A DNA stretch of 64,000 bases from Pseudogymnoascus destructans (GCF_001641265.1 NW_020167527.1:248001-312000); one strand, 5' to 3'; counted from the first letter of the stretch, positions 11,352 to 21,848 are shown. Translations and numbers: made by a program. Notes: generated from the letters alone by a model not told the origin.

Positions 11352-13922
11352 TCATGCAGGACCCCCTTTTTGTCTCTTTCCACCAATCCGAGGACTGGGC
11401 TTAACCTTGCTGCCAGTATTTGCTACCTGGCCTTGAGTTTGACCCCCAGCCTGACCCGCACCCCCTTGTTTTCCTGGTGGAGCGCCATTAACATGACTCA
11501 TCTCCTCACTGGGCCTCCTGCGTTTGTTGCTGGTATTCGGACTTGTATTTGCAGACACCCCACTGCTACTTCCTTGATGGGACTGCTGTAATGCCATTGC
11601 TGTAGGCTGCATATTCCCCGACCCCATGTTCATATTCTGCATTGGGTTTGTACCATCTGGCAGCGAAATCTGAGCTGCCGCTGGGCTCGATAGTGTAAAT
11701 GCGTTTAAAGATGGGGTCCTTGATCCCGGAGGGAGGGTAGATGGGTTTAGGGAAGCGGCCTGTGAGACGTGCGCAACGTATTGATCGAGGGCAGAGTAAG
11801 GAGCAAGAGACGAATGTTGATGCGAATAGGAGAAGAGGGGGTTCATCTGACCCATGACTTCTGCCAACTGCTTGTTCTTAGTACATGGTTGTAAACGTGA
11901 ATTACGTCGACTTACCTCAAGGAAGCGGAAGACACTGGGTGTGATGCCCATATTCAATTTAACTTTTGAATCCGGGGTATCTATGTCTGGAGGTTGACTG
12001 GGTGGTGATTTCAACGGCCTTGCTTTCCCCTTCTTGTTAATTTCTGGAGATTGTTTACCATCAGCTGGCGCATTTTTTTTTTGCCAGTCTTTCTGCCATT
12101 CGTGGAGTAGCCGTGCTGCATCGACTACCTTGGTTCGTGGGAGGTACTCTTCGTGGTTGTTGGTTTCGAACTCTAATAGTTCAATCATCTGGTTGGCATC
12201 GAACTGAGCCTTCAGCTTTCCATTGGCAACCAACTAAACTTGATTAGACCCATAGGAACACCGAATTCAAGCCGATTTGTTTGCACTTACTTGTGAGCCG
12301 TTCTCGAACCAATAAATGAAACTCGACTTCTCACTCGAGATATAATTGCAGTGATTTGGGAGCTCCTTTTCGGTCCCCTTTTCCATAATCAACTGCATAT
12401 TCTTCACCCCACTCTCAAAATGTGTACAAAAGTACCTCGCCAGCGCTGGAAAAGTGATCTCATACTGCTTCGTAGTTTGCTCGTCGACAATCCACACTGA
12501 ATGGCGCAATACCCCTATAGGAGAGAAAAAAGTCTCCACAAAGTTGGTCCAGTAACTGAGATCGCTTTGTTGTTTAGTTGCCTGCGCGTTCAGTTTAATA
12601 AGTTGATTAAGTTAAATATATGGTTGATTTCCACTTACCACAAACTGACTGAGGTGATCGCCGAATTGCATCAGTCTCAGTAGGCATTGGCCTTTTAGCA
12701 TTTGATTCCGTGGTCGAGCTTGCATCATTGCCGCCGCCGCTGCTGCTTGTTGGTGTTGTTGATGTTGGTGTTGTTGTTGTTGTTGCTGCTGCTGAGGTGG
12801 AGGTTGCTGCTGCTGTGCCGGAGGCTGCTGCTGTTGCTGCTGAGGTTGAGGCCCCTGTTGATTCTGTGGGGCTGGAGTTTGAGGTTGTTGGGCAGCAGCA
12901 GCTGCTGCTGCGGCTTGTTGTTGCTGCTGATGCTGTTGCTGCTGCTGTTGCTGTTGATGCTGTTGTTGTTGGTGCTGCTGGTGCTGCTGTTGCTGTTGAT
13001 GCTGTTGCTGTTGCTGTTGCTGGTGTGCATGTTGTTGCTGCTGGGCTGCGGCTATTTGGAGATTTTGAAGTTGCTGGGGGTTCATTTGGCTTGGTTGGCC
13101 TTGACCTCCGCTGTGAGCCCCAGAGTTTTGCATCTGTTGCATGGCTAGGAGTTGCTATAGCACGAATATATGTTAGCTGTTACACTTAACTTTCTCGCAG
13201 TATGGAACAAGAACAGGTTACGTGCCTGGTGCTGTTGGTGCTGCTGCGCTTGGGCCTGCTGTTGTTCCATGGCTTGCGCCTGTTGCTGTTGTTGCTGAAG
13301 GTGCTGAGGGAGCGGAACCGGTTGCATCCCTCTCGGGACAGCCTGGCGCATTGCAGCAAATTGCACGGCATTTAACCCCGGGCTCATCCCGTTCACCATA
13401 TTCATTGGCATGCCGCTATTATACTGCTGGGCCATAATCGCCTGTCGGGCCGCCTGGCGCGCTTGGTTCTGCTGCTGGAGAAGGTGCTGTTGTGCCATTT
13501 GCTGCATTTGGGGAGTGGCGACTGTGACGCACATTAGCTTGACACTCTTTCTCTGTGGTGACTTGTAGGGGAGTCGGGGTGTCTGGAAATCAAAGGGTAC
13601 ACGTACAGGCCATCTGCGGCTGTTGTTGTTGCTGTTGATACATGGCTTGGCTTGGTGTTAAATGCTGTAAAGCGTGCGCATTCGGTCCGCCAGGTCCGTT
13701 GACCCCCGGAGACATACCCGACATCATTGTCCCTGGTTGACTGACTTGTGGAACTCCTGGCCCAGAAACACCCATATGGAAGGTTTGTTGAGGCATTCCA
13801 GGACCTGGTGGACCGCCTTGCTGGATGTGCACTCCGGCCATCTGATGCCCCTGTGCAACTCCTGGATACTGTGGCAACCCAGTCGGATGTGGAGAGTACG
13901 ATTGCGCGACGCTCGTCATCAT
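11352..13922 (-). CDS. LIM-domain-binding regulator, PtaB/Mfg1-like, six exons
   Basis: PtaB/Mfg1 proteins pair with Som1/Flo8-type factors to control adhesion, filamentation and biofilm genes in the nucleus. Exons: 13922-13607, 13521-13222, 13144-12639, 12581-12291, 12233-11916 and 11867-11352, giving 748 residues in frame. The N-terminal half is Gln/Pro/Met-rich with a long poly-Gln region. The LIM-binding domain spans about residues 355-520: QCLLRLMQFGDHLSQF, then WTNFVETFFSPIGVLRHSVW, QYEITFPALARYFCTHFESGV, CNYISSEKSSFIYWFENGSQ and HEEYLPR. The tail is low complexity with a basic KRRRPS motif. The 13221-13145 intron is the least certain. Intron 11915-11868 is 48 bases, stop-free and 3n, so retention would add 16 residues. 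An upstream in-frame exon (14072 to 14005, encoding MAKSSMAEWERF) is possible but would need a 37-base intron. Confidence 0.85.
12725..13075 (-). repeat. CAG/CAA triplet-repeat region (poly-Gln/Ala/His coding)
   Basis: Mixed CAG/CAA/CAC runs inside exon 3 of the PtaB-like gene encode long poly-Gln tracts interrupted by His, Pro and an eight-Ala run. Length variation between strains is expected. The long Leu-rich or Val-rich frames on the opposite strand here are shadows of this repeat. Confidence 0.9.
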
Positions 13923-14304
13923 TGTGGTTCCCACTGCGCGCCCGTGAACGGAGACCCTCTTGATGTCCTGAAGGTGATCTGACGATGCGAATAGATTAGC
14001 TCACGTGACATGTGGCTGGAGTGTCTCGGACCCGTTTGAATCGTTCCCATTCTGCCATGCTGGACTTGGCCATTTTGGCGAGAAATGGGAGAGCTGCGGA
14101 AACCGGAGTTCAGCTATGACCCGACAAGGGAAATTACTAGTAAATTGTATGTAATTCTCCCCATCCGGCCATACCCCCCACGGCGTTCCTTTGTAATCCC
14201 CCACGTGACGTAGAGCCGCCCTTTGTTCCCTCTGTAGAATACTGGCCTTTAATTAATTTTTCTACTCCAGTAAGTGCTTCGGAACAGGGCGAGCGAAGGG
14301 ACTA

Positions 14305-14496
14305 ACTTCTGTACGCTCCTAATTTGGGTGCGTACAGAAGTCACTTCTGTCGCAATATTTTAAAAAATTGCCAGGTAGATAGATGTGTTTGCTACTGTAG
14401 GTAGCTTAGTTACCCGTCAAACACCTACCGGCAATTTTTTGAATATTGCGACAGAAGTGACTTCTGTACGCACCCAAATTAGGAGCGTACAGAAGT
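14305..14496. mobile_element. Foldback/MITE-like element with long terminal inverted repeats
   Basis: A left arm of about 67 bases, starting ACTTCTGTACGCTCC, is matched by its reverse complement at the right end, with a 50-60 base centre. Each arm also contains an internal inverted repeat (ACTTCTGTACG...CGTACAGAAGT), so a single strand can form nested hairpins. The direct repeat ACTA flanks both ends (14301-14304 and 14497-14500), which fits a 4-bp target-site duplication. No coding capacity. Confidence 0.8.
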
Positions 14497-14640
14497 ACTA
14501 CATGGAAAATCAAAATCGTGGCGTCAACCCGAAGAGTGTAGCAGTCGCAAAATGCACCTTCCTTACTGTAAAATTCCAAAGGTACTTAAATTTGTATGTA
14601 AATTGTATATAAAATGAAGTACCTAAAAAAATCGAAAAAA

Positions 14641-15006
14641 TTAATCTTCCATTTGAAGCGCATTACCAACTGCCTGCATATAAATCTGCTCTGCCGAGAG
14701 CTGGAGTACAGTATTTGTAGCCTCAGATAATTGACCAAGCCACCACGCAACTAGCTCCTCAGATTGGGGCATTCCTACTAGATCTGCCTCAATTTTATAG
14801 AATCTAGACCTAATTAAGTCTAGATTCTCCTTTATCTCAAGCTTCTGATTGGCTAGAGCACGCTCCTCTGTAGTAGGTGCCTGAGGCACTACTAAATTTC
14901 CCATTGTCTCATATACCTCAAGGGGTTGTGAGGTCCGGCGCTCGGAGGAGCTCCTATTTCTCGCCAAAATGGCTAAGTCCAGCATGGCAGAATGGGAACG
15001 ATTCAA
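14641..15006 (-). CDS. Hypothetical 121-residue ORF inside the inverted-repeat segment
   Basis: Not recognised. The ORF begins inside the right inverted-repeat copy (so its first residues, MNRSHSAMLDLAILARN, come from the repeat read antisense) and then has a more protein-like stretch. This includes KLEIKENLDLIRSRFYKIE, a predicted helix, and a C-terminal EELVAWWLGQLSEATN region. The middle looks coding (mixed composition, helix-rich), perhaps the tail of a transposon protein. There is no start context or intron evidence. It may be a fragment or chance. Confidence 0.3.
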   Translation of the reverse strand: MNRSHSAMLDLAILARNRSSSERRTSQPLEVYETMGNLVVPQAPTTEERALANQKLEIKENLDLIRSRFYKIEADLVGMPQSEELVAWWLGQLSEATNTVLQLSAEQIYMQAVGNALQMED

Positions 15007-15240
15007 ACGGGTCCGAGTGTCTCCAGACGCCTAGTGATTTTTAAGCGAGTTTTGATGGGACCAAATATAAATCGCTATTGCCGCAGATAATTTTTCTTTC
15101 TACTACCACAACCAATTCCTACCTCTCTCAGCACCCAGCACCATAACTGGAACTGGATTTAAACATGTGAGGCCATCCAATCGTCGTCTGAGCTACGGGT
15201 ATGTGATCTTTTTATACATCGCCCTTCCCTTTTTCCTTCT

Positions 15241-15367
15241 GATCTGGAATGATGAGAGCAATATTATATTGTCTTCTTTCCCAGAATTAATCGACCATGA
15301 TTAAAACATTGGGTCTTCCAGACATGGTTGACCTGCTACTTGCCAGTACATTCTGTCTGACCCAGAT
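15241..15367 (+). ncRNA. Box C/D small nucleolar RNA, identity unknown
   Basis: A perfect 7-bp terminal stem (GATCTGG at 15241, CCAGATC at 15361) brackets box C (ATGATGA, 15249-15255) and box D (CTGA, 15357-15360), the standard box C/D architecture. The span of 127 bases is within range. It lies in the first putative intron of the host transcript. I could not assign its rRNA target. Confidence 0.75.
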
Positions 15368-15626
15368 CACAATTAATCTGCAATTGTTCAACCAAATCAT
15401 CTTGTTTTGGCTTACCATCTAACTAACTTGGAAACAGTACAGTATTTTTCTATTGCGAATCCAAACTTGCTACGATCCTCGAGCAGTTTCACAAATTCAT
15501 TTGAATGTACTCAATAAGAGCTGCATGCTCTTCTTGAGGATGTTTCCACACCAATCTGGGTGCTCTCGAATTCCATAATGGACGCAAAAGGTCAGTGATA
15601 AAAAAAAAATCTGTTATACTCCCTAC

Positions 15627-15732
15627 CATGTCATGATGAAAACCGTACCACATTCGCAGTTTCTACTCGAGCTTCATTTGAACCTATTTCGAAGCAGATG
15701 AGGGGCATTTCTTCCTTGGATGTCTGAACATG
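15627..15732 (+). ncRNA. snR128: U14 small nucleolar RNA (snR128)
   Basis: U14 is an essential box C/D RNA needed for 18S rRNA processing. Its conserved rRNA-binding domains are both present: domain A, ACATTCGCAGTTTCTAC at 15650, and domain B, TTCTTCCTTGGATGTCTGA, ending in box D (15724-15727). Box C (ATGATGA, 15633-15639) lies just inside a terminal stem CATGT/ACATG. Length is about 106 bases. It sits in the second putative intron of the host transcript, about 260 bases after another C/D RNA. Confidence 0.88.
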
Positions 15733-16190
15733 AACAACATTACCATTGTTTCAAAAGTGTCATAGATGAATCAGTTTCACTAACAGCACAGTAGGCTTCT
15801 CGCTCTCTTTGCAGTTCACTGGTGGTTCATCTGCCACAGTGACGAAACTCCTTTCGAATACAGGTAGCGACGTTCTTTCGGTGTCATTTTCCTTATTTGT
15901 AAATTCCACTTGCCAAACACTCTGGCCCTTACCTCCTTTCCTTCGTGGATCGGTTCAACCTATGGTATAGGCCTATTTTTGCGTGCAAGAAGACCAATGC
16001 ACAGATTACTCACCGCGACGTCCAGCCTTCGTGGCAAAATGGGCGTAAGAGGTCCTACATACTATTGTCAACATGATCCTTCTACCGTGAAAATTGCTGT
16101 CTCGGTTTCTCAACTGGAAACGTGAAGCGAGTTGTAAAATTATTTAGATTATCAACATGTTCACAATATTTTAATTGAATCTACTTTAAA

Positions 16191-16276
16191 TAATATTGTG
16201 CAGCTTATGTAGTGATAACTTCAAAGTAGATTCAATAAATAATATTGTACAGCTTATGTAGTGATAACTTCATTGG
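16191..16276. repeat. Direct repeat of about 35 bp, two copies
   Basis: The AT-rich motif AATAATATTGTGCAGCTTATG...GATAACTTCA at 16191-16226 recurs at 16241-16275 with one change, about 50 bases apart. It lies just 3' of the esterase gene. No function seen. Confidence 0.8.
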
Positions 16277-16314
16277 TTTTCGCATTGAAATGATACATCC
16301 TTGCTCCCTTGCTT

Positions 16315-18560
16315 CTAAATATCACCATTGGTATTTCCCTCTCCCATGCTGGTCAGTCCGCTGACTAGTCCCAGCATTCGTCTGCCAAGCAGATCGTCTT
16401 CGCTTGCCAAGCTGACTGAAGAGCTCTTCTTGCGTGTCAATCTTCCCCTATCTCTACGTGTCCTCCTGCCCCTCGTTGCGCCCTCGTCCGATACCCCTCC
16501 CAAGGTCTCCTGGAGAAGGCGTTCCTTTAGTTCTTGCTCGGCCCTTAATTTCGCAGTCAATGGCATCCTCATTTCCAAGGCTTCGTCGCCAGAGGATTCG
16601 GTGCGATTGTGGTGATAGCCCGCGCCACCCCCCCTACCAAACCTAGCATCTCCGCCCTGGCGGCGCAAGCCCGTTGCTTTAACCCCAGAACTCACTGTGC
16701 TAGATGTGGTGGCTTTCATTTTTTCGTTTGTATCGGAAAGCTCGAAGAGCTCATCAATCCAGCGCGCGCAACGGAAGATGTGATTCCAGCCCTCAGGGAA
16801 GGCAGCAGCAAATTGCATAAAGCCATGTGAAATCCCGGGTATCAAGGCCACCTCTACCACGTCCCTGTCGTCGAATTCCTTTGCTAAATGCTCGCCCCTC
16901 TCCTTTTCCTTCTCGTAAGCTTCGGCCTTGGCTTTCCGCAACCGGCCTGCGAATATTACGGTGTCGTCGACCAAAGGATCGCGCTCGCCTGTGAGGAAGT
17001 ATGTTTTTGGAAATCGAGCAAGTAATGCTGGCGGGGCAAGGGTGGGAGAAAGGTAGTAGTCATCGGCGAACGAAGGTCTGTTGTGGGGTCCAACGTAGAG
17101 CAATATCATGGATCTCATTGTTGCGGGGTCGAGGATACGGTCATTGATATAGGATATCATAGATGTAATCGCGAGACGGGTGCCTGGTGTCGGTGTTGGT
17201 GGCACCAGAGGTTCTTTGTTGGGATTGGGATGTTCGGGAAGTGAAGCAGAGCCTGGGATCGACCTAGGACGCACTTTAGGAGATAGAGCTGTAAAATCTT
17301 CGCCCTCGGAATGATGGGGGGTGCCAGCGAGATGGTTATATTGCATGCTCTTTAGTCGCAGCATGTCCCGGTTCGTCTTTCGCATCCGGCGGTCTTTGAA
17401 GAGAGACATATGCTCCTCGCTCATCCAATTGACAATATTGAAATCCAAGCCCGGATATATCAAGATGAGACCCTCGGGCATTGGCAGTGGAACTTCGCTG
17501 TCTGAGGAAATCGATCCAGAGTGCTCAATGATTTTGAGCACTGTTCCCGTTGCAAGGTTCCCCCCAGCACTGTCGCCGCAAATCACGATTTTTGGCATCA
17601 CTTTTCCAGACAAACCGACAAGTCTACCACGGCTAGCGACGACCGCGCGATAGACATCGAAACATTCGTTAAGCGCATAAGGATATGGATACTCCGGTGC
17701 CTTTTTATAGTCCAAACTGAGCACTGGTAAGCCAGTTTTGCCAGCCCATGCGAATAGTTTATCATCATGGGCTCGTGGATCCATGGCGACAAATCCGCCA
17801 CCAGGAACGTCAAGAACAATCTTGGTGTGGTCCTTGAGTGCACTCAGAGGCCCATCAAAATATAGCCATGCCTGCACTGGTTCTCCCCCTGGTCGTGGTA
17901 TGCGTATTGCACGCGGTGGGTACTTCATAAGTCGTGGGCGTAACAATGCTGAGACAAATTTGAGGTACGGTGTGTTGCCCTTATTCCAGCTCACCCTGAG
18001 ATGATCCAGTGTCAACATCCCTCTCACTTTCCTTACTTTCTCGTCCGCTCTCTCCGCCGCTATCAGATAGTATAATGAGAAGATGATGCTTGACAAGTCC
18101 CGGAGCCACTTCCTGCGGATGCGCATAGCAGTCCAGAACCCGGCATCGAGTGCGGTCGTCACCCATGTTGCACGGAAGTAAGAGCGAGTATAGAGGTTCG
18201 CAAGCGGCTCGGGGCATTCGAGATCGAGGAGAGAGTCGAAGTTGCGAGCGATGTACAGGTAAAGCAGCGTGATCATTACCGTTTGCCACGGGGTGAAAAG
18301 GCCAGAGCATGCCCGCGAGAGCTTGCGGAGTTTCGGAGGTCCATGCTTGTTTCCTCTTTCACGGTATTAGTATAGGAATAGAAACGGGGAATTGAGGCTC
18401 GAGGACTTACTTAGCGAGATAAAAAGACCAGAAAGAAACGACTACAAGCACATGGAATTTGCGAAACTGCACTGACGGCCGACCAAGGACGTGGTCAAAT
18501 CGATGAGGTCAGCTTGAGGGTTCTCGAGTTTGCTTGTGAAGCTGGAGGCATACCAATCAT
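16315..18560 (-). CDS. Alpha/beta-hydrolase-3 family esterase/lipase (HSL-like), join 18560-18554, 18471-18411, 18355-16315
   Basis: Predicted carboxylic-ester hydrolase of the hormone-sensitive-lipase superfamily, probably membrane-anchored. The catalytic serine is in GDSAGGNLA, the acid in the GERDPLVDD block and the histidine in GISHGFMQF. The oxyanion motif, usually HGGG, reads PGGG (VLDVPGGGFVAMDP). A hydrophobic N-terminus (FHVLVVVSFWSFYLA) suggests an anchor. The C-terminal 120 residues are basic and disordered. The spliced product is 702 residues. The second and third exons are well supported because they restore GLFTPWQTVMITLLYLYIAR. The 7-base first exon (ATGATTG, then GTATGC) is a weaker call, chosen because it is the only in-frame ATG before an upstream stop. 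It is divergent from the GET2-like gene. Confidence 0.8.
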
Positions 18561-19198
18561 ACTGGCGACCGACTTCTCAATGAAGAAGGCAGCAGCCGTG
18601 CCTGGTTCTGCAGCTATACGTGGCGAAAGGAGGGAAGAAAAGAAGTTATTCCCTGCCCTGGCCGTAGGTTGACCTTGCAGTTATTCCATCAGAAAGGGCT
18701 ACCCATAGCACAGCAAGCACAGCAGAGCATTTACTTTTTGTAGAGCCAGACAAGTTGGAAGTTTAGGCGATCGGCATGTGCATGAGTAGTGATGGCACTA
18801 CTGAGGATAGCACTACTGAATATATGTTTATACTCCGTAGAGACCTCCGTATCTCCGTATACTCTTTCCTTAGTTGAACCGTTGTAGGCGGGTGGTTGGC
18901 AGTGGGGTCGTCATGAGACTGAGTTATAAGTAAGTTTGCATGTGATTGAGGGCCATTTCAAGCTTGGGACTAAGATCAGAGTGGAATAGGTCGGTGTATG
19001 TACTCCACCTCGTACCTCGCCCTTCACCGTTCATCGTTTTGTGGAGGTTCGACCCCATAGCACGTGACCATACGCCCAAAATACAGTCTCAGCCTCGCCA
19101 AACGGCCCGTCATTGCTACCCTAGCTTCCACCACTCGAGCGAGCCAAGAAAGTTTACACAACACCTCAGTTGCACCACACTGGGCCAACGCTTTGAAA
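18561..19198. promoter_or_regulatory. Divergent intergenic region, esterase and GET2-like gene
   Basis: Head-to-head promoter region of 638 bases. It contains repeated CTCCGTA motifs around 18830-18865 and a CACGTG E-box-like hexamer near 19061-19067. Nothing coding is recognised. Confidence 0.4.
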
Positions 19199-20284
19199 AT
19201 GGCAGACACACCACCAACGACGTCATCCCCAGGGGGCACCCCTTCTTCCAGCGCTTCCGAGCAAGCGCGTATTCGCCGAGAGCGCCGTGAGGCTAAAATA
19301 AAAGCTGGAGGGACGTCGAGGTTAAACAAAATCACAGGGCTCGGTGGTGGCTTACAACGAGGTTCGTTCACAACCTTGCTGGCAATGTTCAGCGCAACGT
19401 TCCATTTCTGACTGTGCCTCACAGATATAAAGCCTGCGGCTGCAGTACCCCAAGTAGCATCCGTCTCTCACGCGGACCCTGACGAAGTTGACATCAGCGA
19501 GCACTTTTACGAACCACCGCCGAATATCCGCCCCCAAAATGCTCCGCCGAACCCCAATCGTCCATATCCCGGCCTGTCATCGGATCCTAGTCAGTTGGAT
19601 GACCAGGCTCTTCGAGCCATGATGCTCGGTTTCCCCCCGCCTAACGGAAGTTCTCAACCCCAATCCAACCCATTTGGTGGACCACCGAACCCGTTCGCGG
19701 CAATGGGCAACCCTGATGGCACCGGTGATCCGGCCAATGATCCCATGATGGCTATGCTGCAACAGATGATGGGAGGTGAGCCAGGAGCTATGCCATCCTT
19801 CCCTGGCCTACCACCTATGGGGTTTCCTGGGAACGATGCCAACGGAGCACCGGCAGTAAAGACATCCGCTTATATATGGCGCATCGTTCATGCCATATTT
19901 GCCTTGGGATTTGGCCTATACATCGCCTTTACTACAGAGTTTGGTAGAAAAGCTGACCGTCTGAATGGCATGGAAAGTGAGATAATAGATCTGAGAGCAT
20001 TTTACGTGTTCGCAACAGTGGAAGCGATACTGCAAGGAACTCGGTTTATCTTCGACAGAGGACAAGACAGCCAAACTGGAATTATAGGGACGGTTTTGCG
20101 GTTCTTGCCCCAGCCATTTGGAGGATATCTTCGGATGTTTATGAACTATCGAAGTATCTGGACTACGACAAGTGCCGATACCTTGGTTGTGGTGTTTGTT
20201 CTCGTGGCTGCTAACCATTGGAGAATCTCCAACGAGGATGGTAGCGGGCTTTTCGGCAGCACTCATGGTATCAAATTAGCCTAA
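19199..20284 (+). CDS. GET complex subunit Get2-like membrane protein, join 19199-19361, 19425-20284
   Basis: Get1/Get2 form the ER receptor that inserts tail-anchored proteins delivered by Get3. The 340-residue product has the fungal Get2 layout. The cytosolic N-terminus carries the basic RIRRERREAKIKAGGTSRLNKI motif (the Get3-binding type), followed by a Pro/Gly/Met-rich linker. Three C-terminal hydrophobic segments follow: IWRIVHAIFALGFGLYIAF, a second around FYVFATVEAIL, and VVVFVLVAANHW. The intron (19362-19424, GTTCGT donor, CACAG acceptor) joins LQR to DIKPAAA. The ATG at 19199 is followed directly by the expected short acidic/Ser-rich start. Assignment is by motif and topology; sequence conservation of Get2 is low. 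Confidence 0.78.
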
Positions 20285-20446
20285 AAAAAATTGGTTAATA
20301 AGGCTCACAGAGGACATGTTTGAATATTTTATGTGCACTGTATTCGCATCGTAGTTTATTATTTTGTCGTTTAAAAGGGTTAATATGTCAGATAAGTTGC
20401 CAACTTGCATCTCAAGTTGAGCGAGCAAGTTAACATAACGTAGAGT

Positions 20447-20522
20447 ACAGTCAACTCCCGTTAAGTTGATACAATTGGTGACACGTGTAAATATCGTAAA
20501 AGTGAAAATATCGTTATATTGA
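20447..20522. mobile_element. Pogo-type terminal-repeat fragment
   Basis: The stretch TACAGTCAACTCCCGTTAAG and the following AT-rich bases resemble the CAGTC(G/A)ACTCYCGTTA ends of pogo-type elements. No partner end was found in the next 700 bases; the fragment is immediately followed by another element at 20523. Confidence 0.4.
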
Positions 20523-21046
20523 AGGGCAAAAGGTTTATATACCCTGCATTTGACGTGATAAGTTTTATATACCCTACATAATATGAAACCCCCTGCGACC
20601 AGTAAAAACCCCCCAATTCCCCCCCCGTAGCCTCCCGTAGCCCCCTCGCCGTCGCCCCCTCGCTGTCGCTCCTTTCGACGGCCTCATTCGGCCCAGTCGT
20701 AAGGACTCTCGACCAGGCGTCTAGGTCGAGGTAGAGCTGACCGTTCATAGGAACGGTCAGCTCGCCAAGAGAAGCCATCCTCGTGGGCCTGAGCCGAGCT
20801 CAGGACTTCCGATGCCTCGCGACGAGGGCTTCCGAAGAGTCGTCGAGTGCCTCAGTGAGGGCAGCGGCTAGCGAGTCAGCTGGGACAGCGAGGAGGGCGA
20901 CGGCGAGGGGGAGCAACCGCGAGGGAGGCAACGCGAGGGAGGGAGGCAACGCGCCGAGCGCGTTGAGTGGTTTCCTGCTTAGTAAGAATCACCATGGTAT
21001 ATAAAACTTATTTATGAACTTACCGGGTATATAAAACTTTTGCCCT
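20523..21046. mobile_element. Non-autonomous element with GGGCAAAA terminal inverted repeats, copy 1 (524 bp)
   Basis: The ends AGGGCAAAAG and CTTTTGCCCT are perfect inverses. Just inside each end a TTTATATACCC motif occurs twice, making a bipartite terminal repeat. The interior is GC-rich and carries an 89-105 codon minus-strand frame (start 20778) with no known domain. The GAGGGCTTCCGAAG motif in the interior (20825) is shared with the copy at 60868-61878, which supports one family. Confidence 0.65.
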
Positions 21047-21848
21047 ACTCTATCCCTGCACCTCTGGGGAAAAGGAATTGAACCAATCACAGTCATCCGT
21101 TTCTAATCTCCACCACAAAATAAGCGGGTCTCCTGCTCGATAACGTCATATCTGGGCTTTTTTATGGCTTTTATGGATCTTATCGCTTTATCTTGACCCT
21201 TGTGACCATTGGATGTATTAAAGTGGGTCTCTATTCCCTAGCTTCGGCCACACTTCCCGTGTTCCCGTGCCTCAAAAGATACTTTTGGTTATCCAAGCGC
21301 GCTGCAATCCACTACGGTAGCCGCCGTACCACTACTACTAAGATTACTGAAGCTCGTCCCGATTGTCTACAGTCAACAACAACCTCCTCTTGGTCCCATC
21401 GCTGTCGCCTTCAATCCTCATCGCCGTGTGCATCTCTGCTGCTTCATCAGTCACTATACCCATACGCCACCACTGCGCACTCTGTCGATGTCTGTCCGCC
21501 CTCGGTCTCCCGCTCTACACTCGCAGCATACGCTATCCGACCCTCTTTTGAGTTCGCCCCGTCCGTCGAACCCGCGTTGAGTCTCCCGCAAGGCTCTCAT
21601 GCCCAAGCGGTGACTGAGAAGCGTCAGCACACGCCGTCTCCGCTCTCGAACTCTCCGTGTATCATCATTTATCGGGATTGTATATACACGGACATCGCAT
21701 ACTTCACTCCCCGCACTTGCCACAATCAGACACTCTATCGCCACTCTCCTCGACCGTCCACCTACTGCCTCCAGCTTCATATGAGTAAACCACCAGCCAC
21801 CTCACGACTCCACCGCTCACACGACCTCCTAATCACCCCTCCGCCACC
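21047..21848. promoter_or_regulatory. Upstream region of the amino acid permease gene
   Basis: About 800 bases. The last 400 are C/T-rich (pyrimidine-rich leader typical of strongly expressed fungal genes). A frame running 21193-21906 overlaps the permease start in another phase and has biased C/T composition; I take it as a leader artefact. Confidence 0.5.

Larger units (their letters stand above)
14006..15029. repeat. Inverted pair of about 80 bp (14006-14098 and 14945-15029) flanking a 0.85 kb segment
   Basis: The sequence just upstream of the PtaB-like gene on the minus strand (TTCTCGCCAAAATGGCCAAG through CGGGTCCGAGACACTCCAG) recurs in opposite orientation at 14945-15029 with few changes. 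Both copies keep a short frame starting MAKSSMAEWERFKRVR; the only difference in its first 48 bases is a synonymous GCC/GCT. The copies bracket a segment with a foldback element and a 121-codon ORF. It may be a mobile unit with long terminal repeats or an inverted duplication of the host leader. Confidence 0.75.
15060..16135 (+). ncRNA. Probable non-coding snoRNA host transcript
   Basis: No long ORF exists here, but splice-like signals surround two box C/D RNAs. Intron 1 would run from GTATGT at about 15199 to CTAACTAAC...AACAG at 15437 and contains the first RNA. Intron 2 would run from GTCAGT at about 15591 to CACTAACAGCACAG at 15791 and contains U14. A third candidate donor (GTAGCG at about 15864) starts a further stretch with no RNA I could prove. 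This is the layout known for fungal multi-snoRNA host genes. Ends are approximate. Confidence 0.6.

Noticed and set aside
12702..13189. Long Leu- or Val-rich plus-strand frames over the PtaB-like gene
   Set aside because: They are the opposite-strand reading of CAG/CAA repeats that encode poly-Gln; composition is pure repeat and the minus-strand gene has domain support.
15864..16070. H/ACA snoRNA in the third putative host intron
   Set aside because: AGATTA and ACA motifs can be found, but the second hairpin would be too short and no stable pair of stems was evident by eye.
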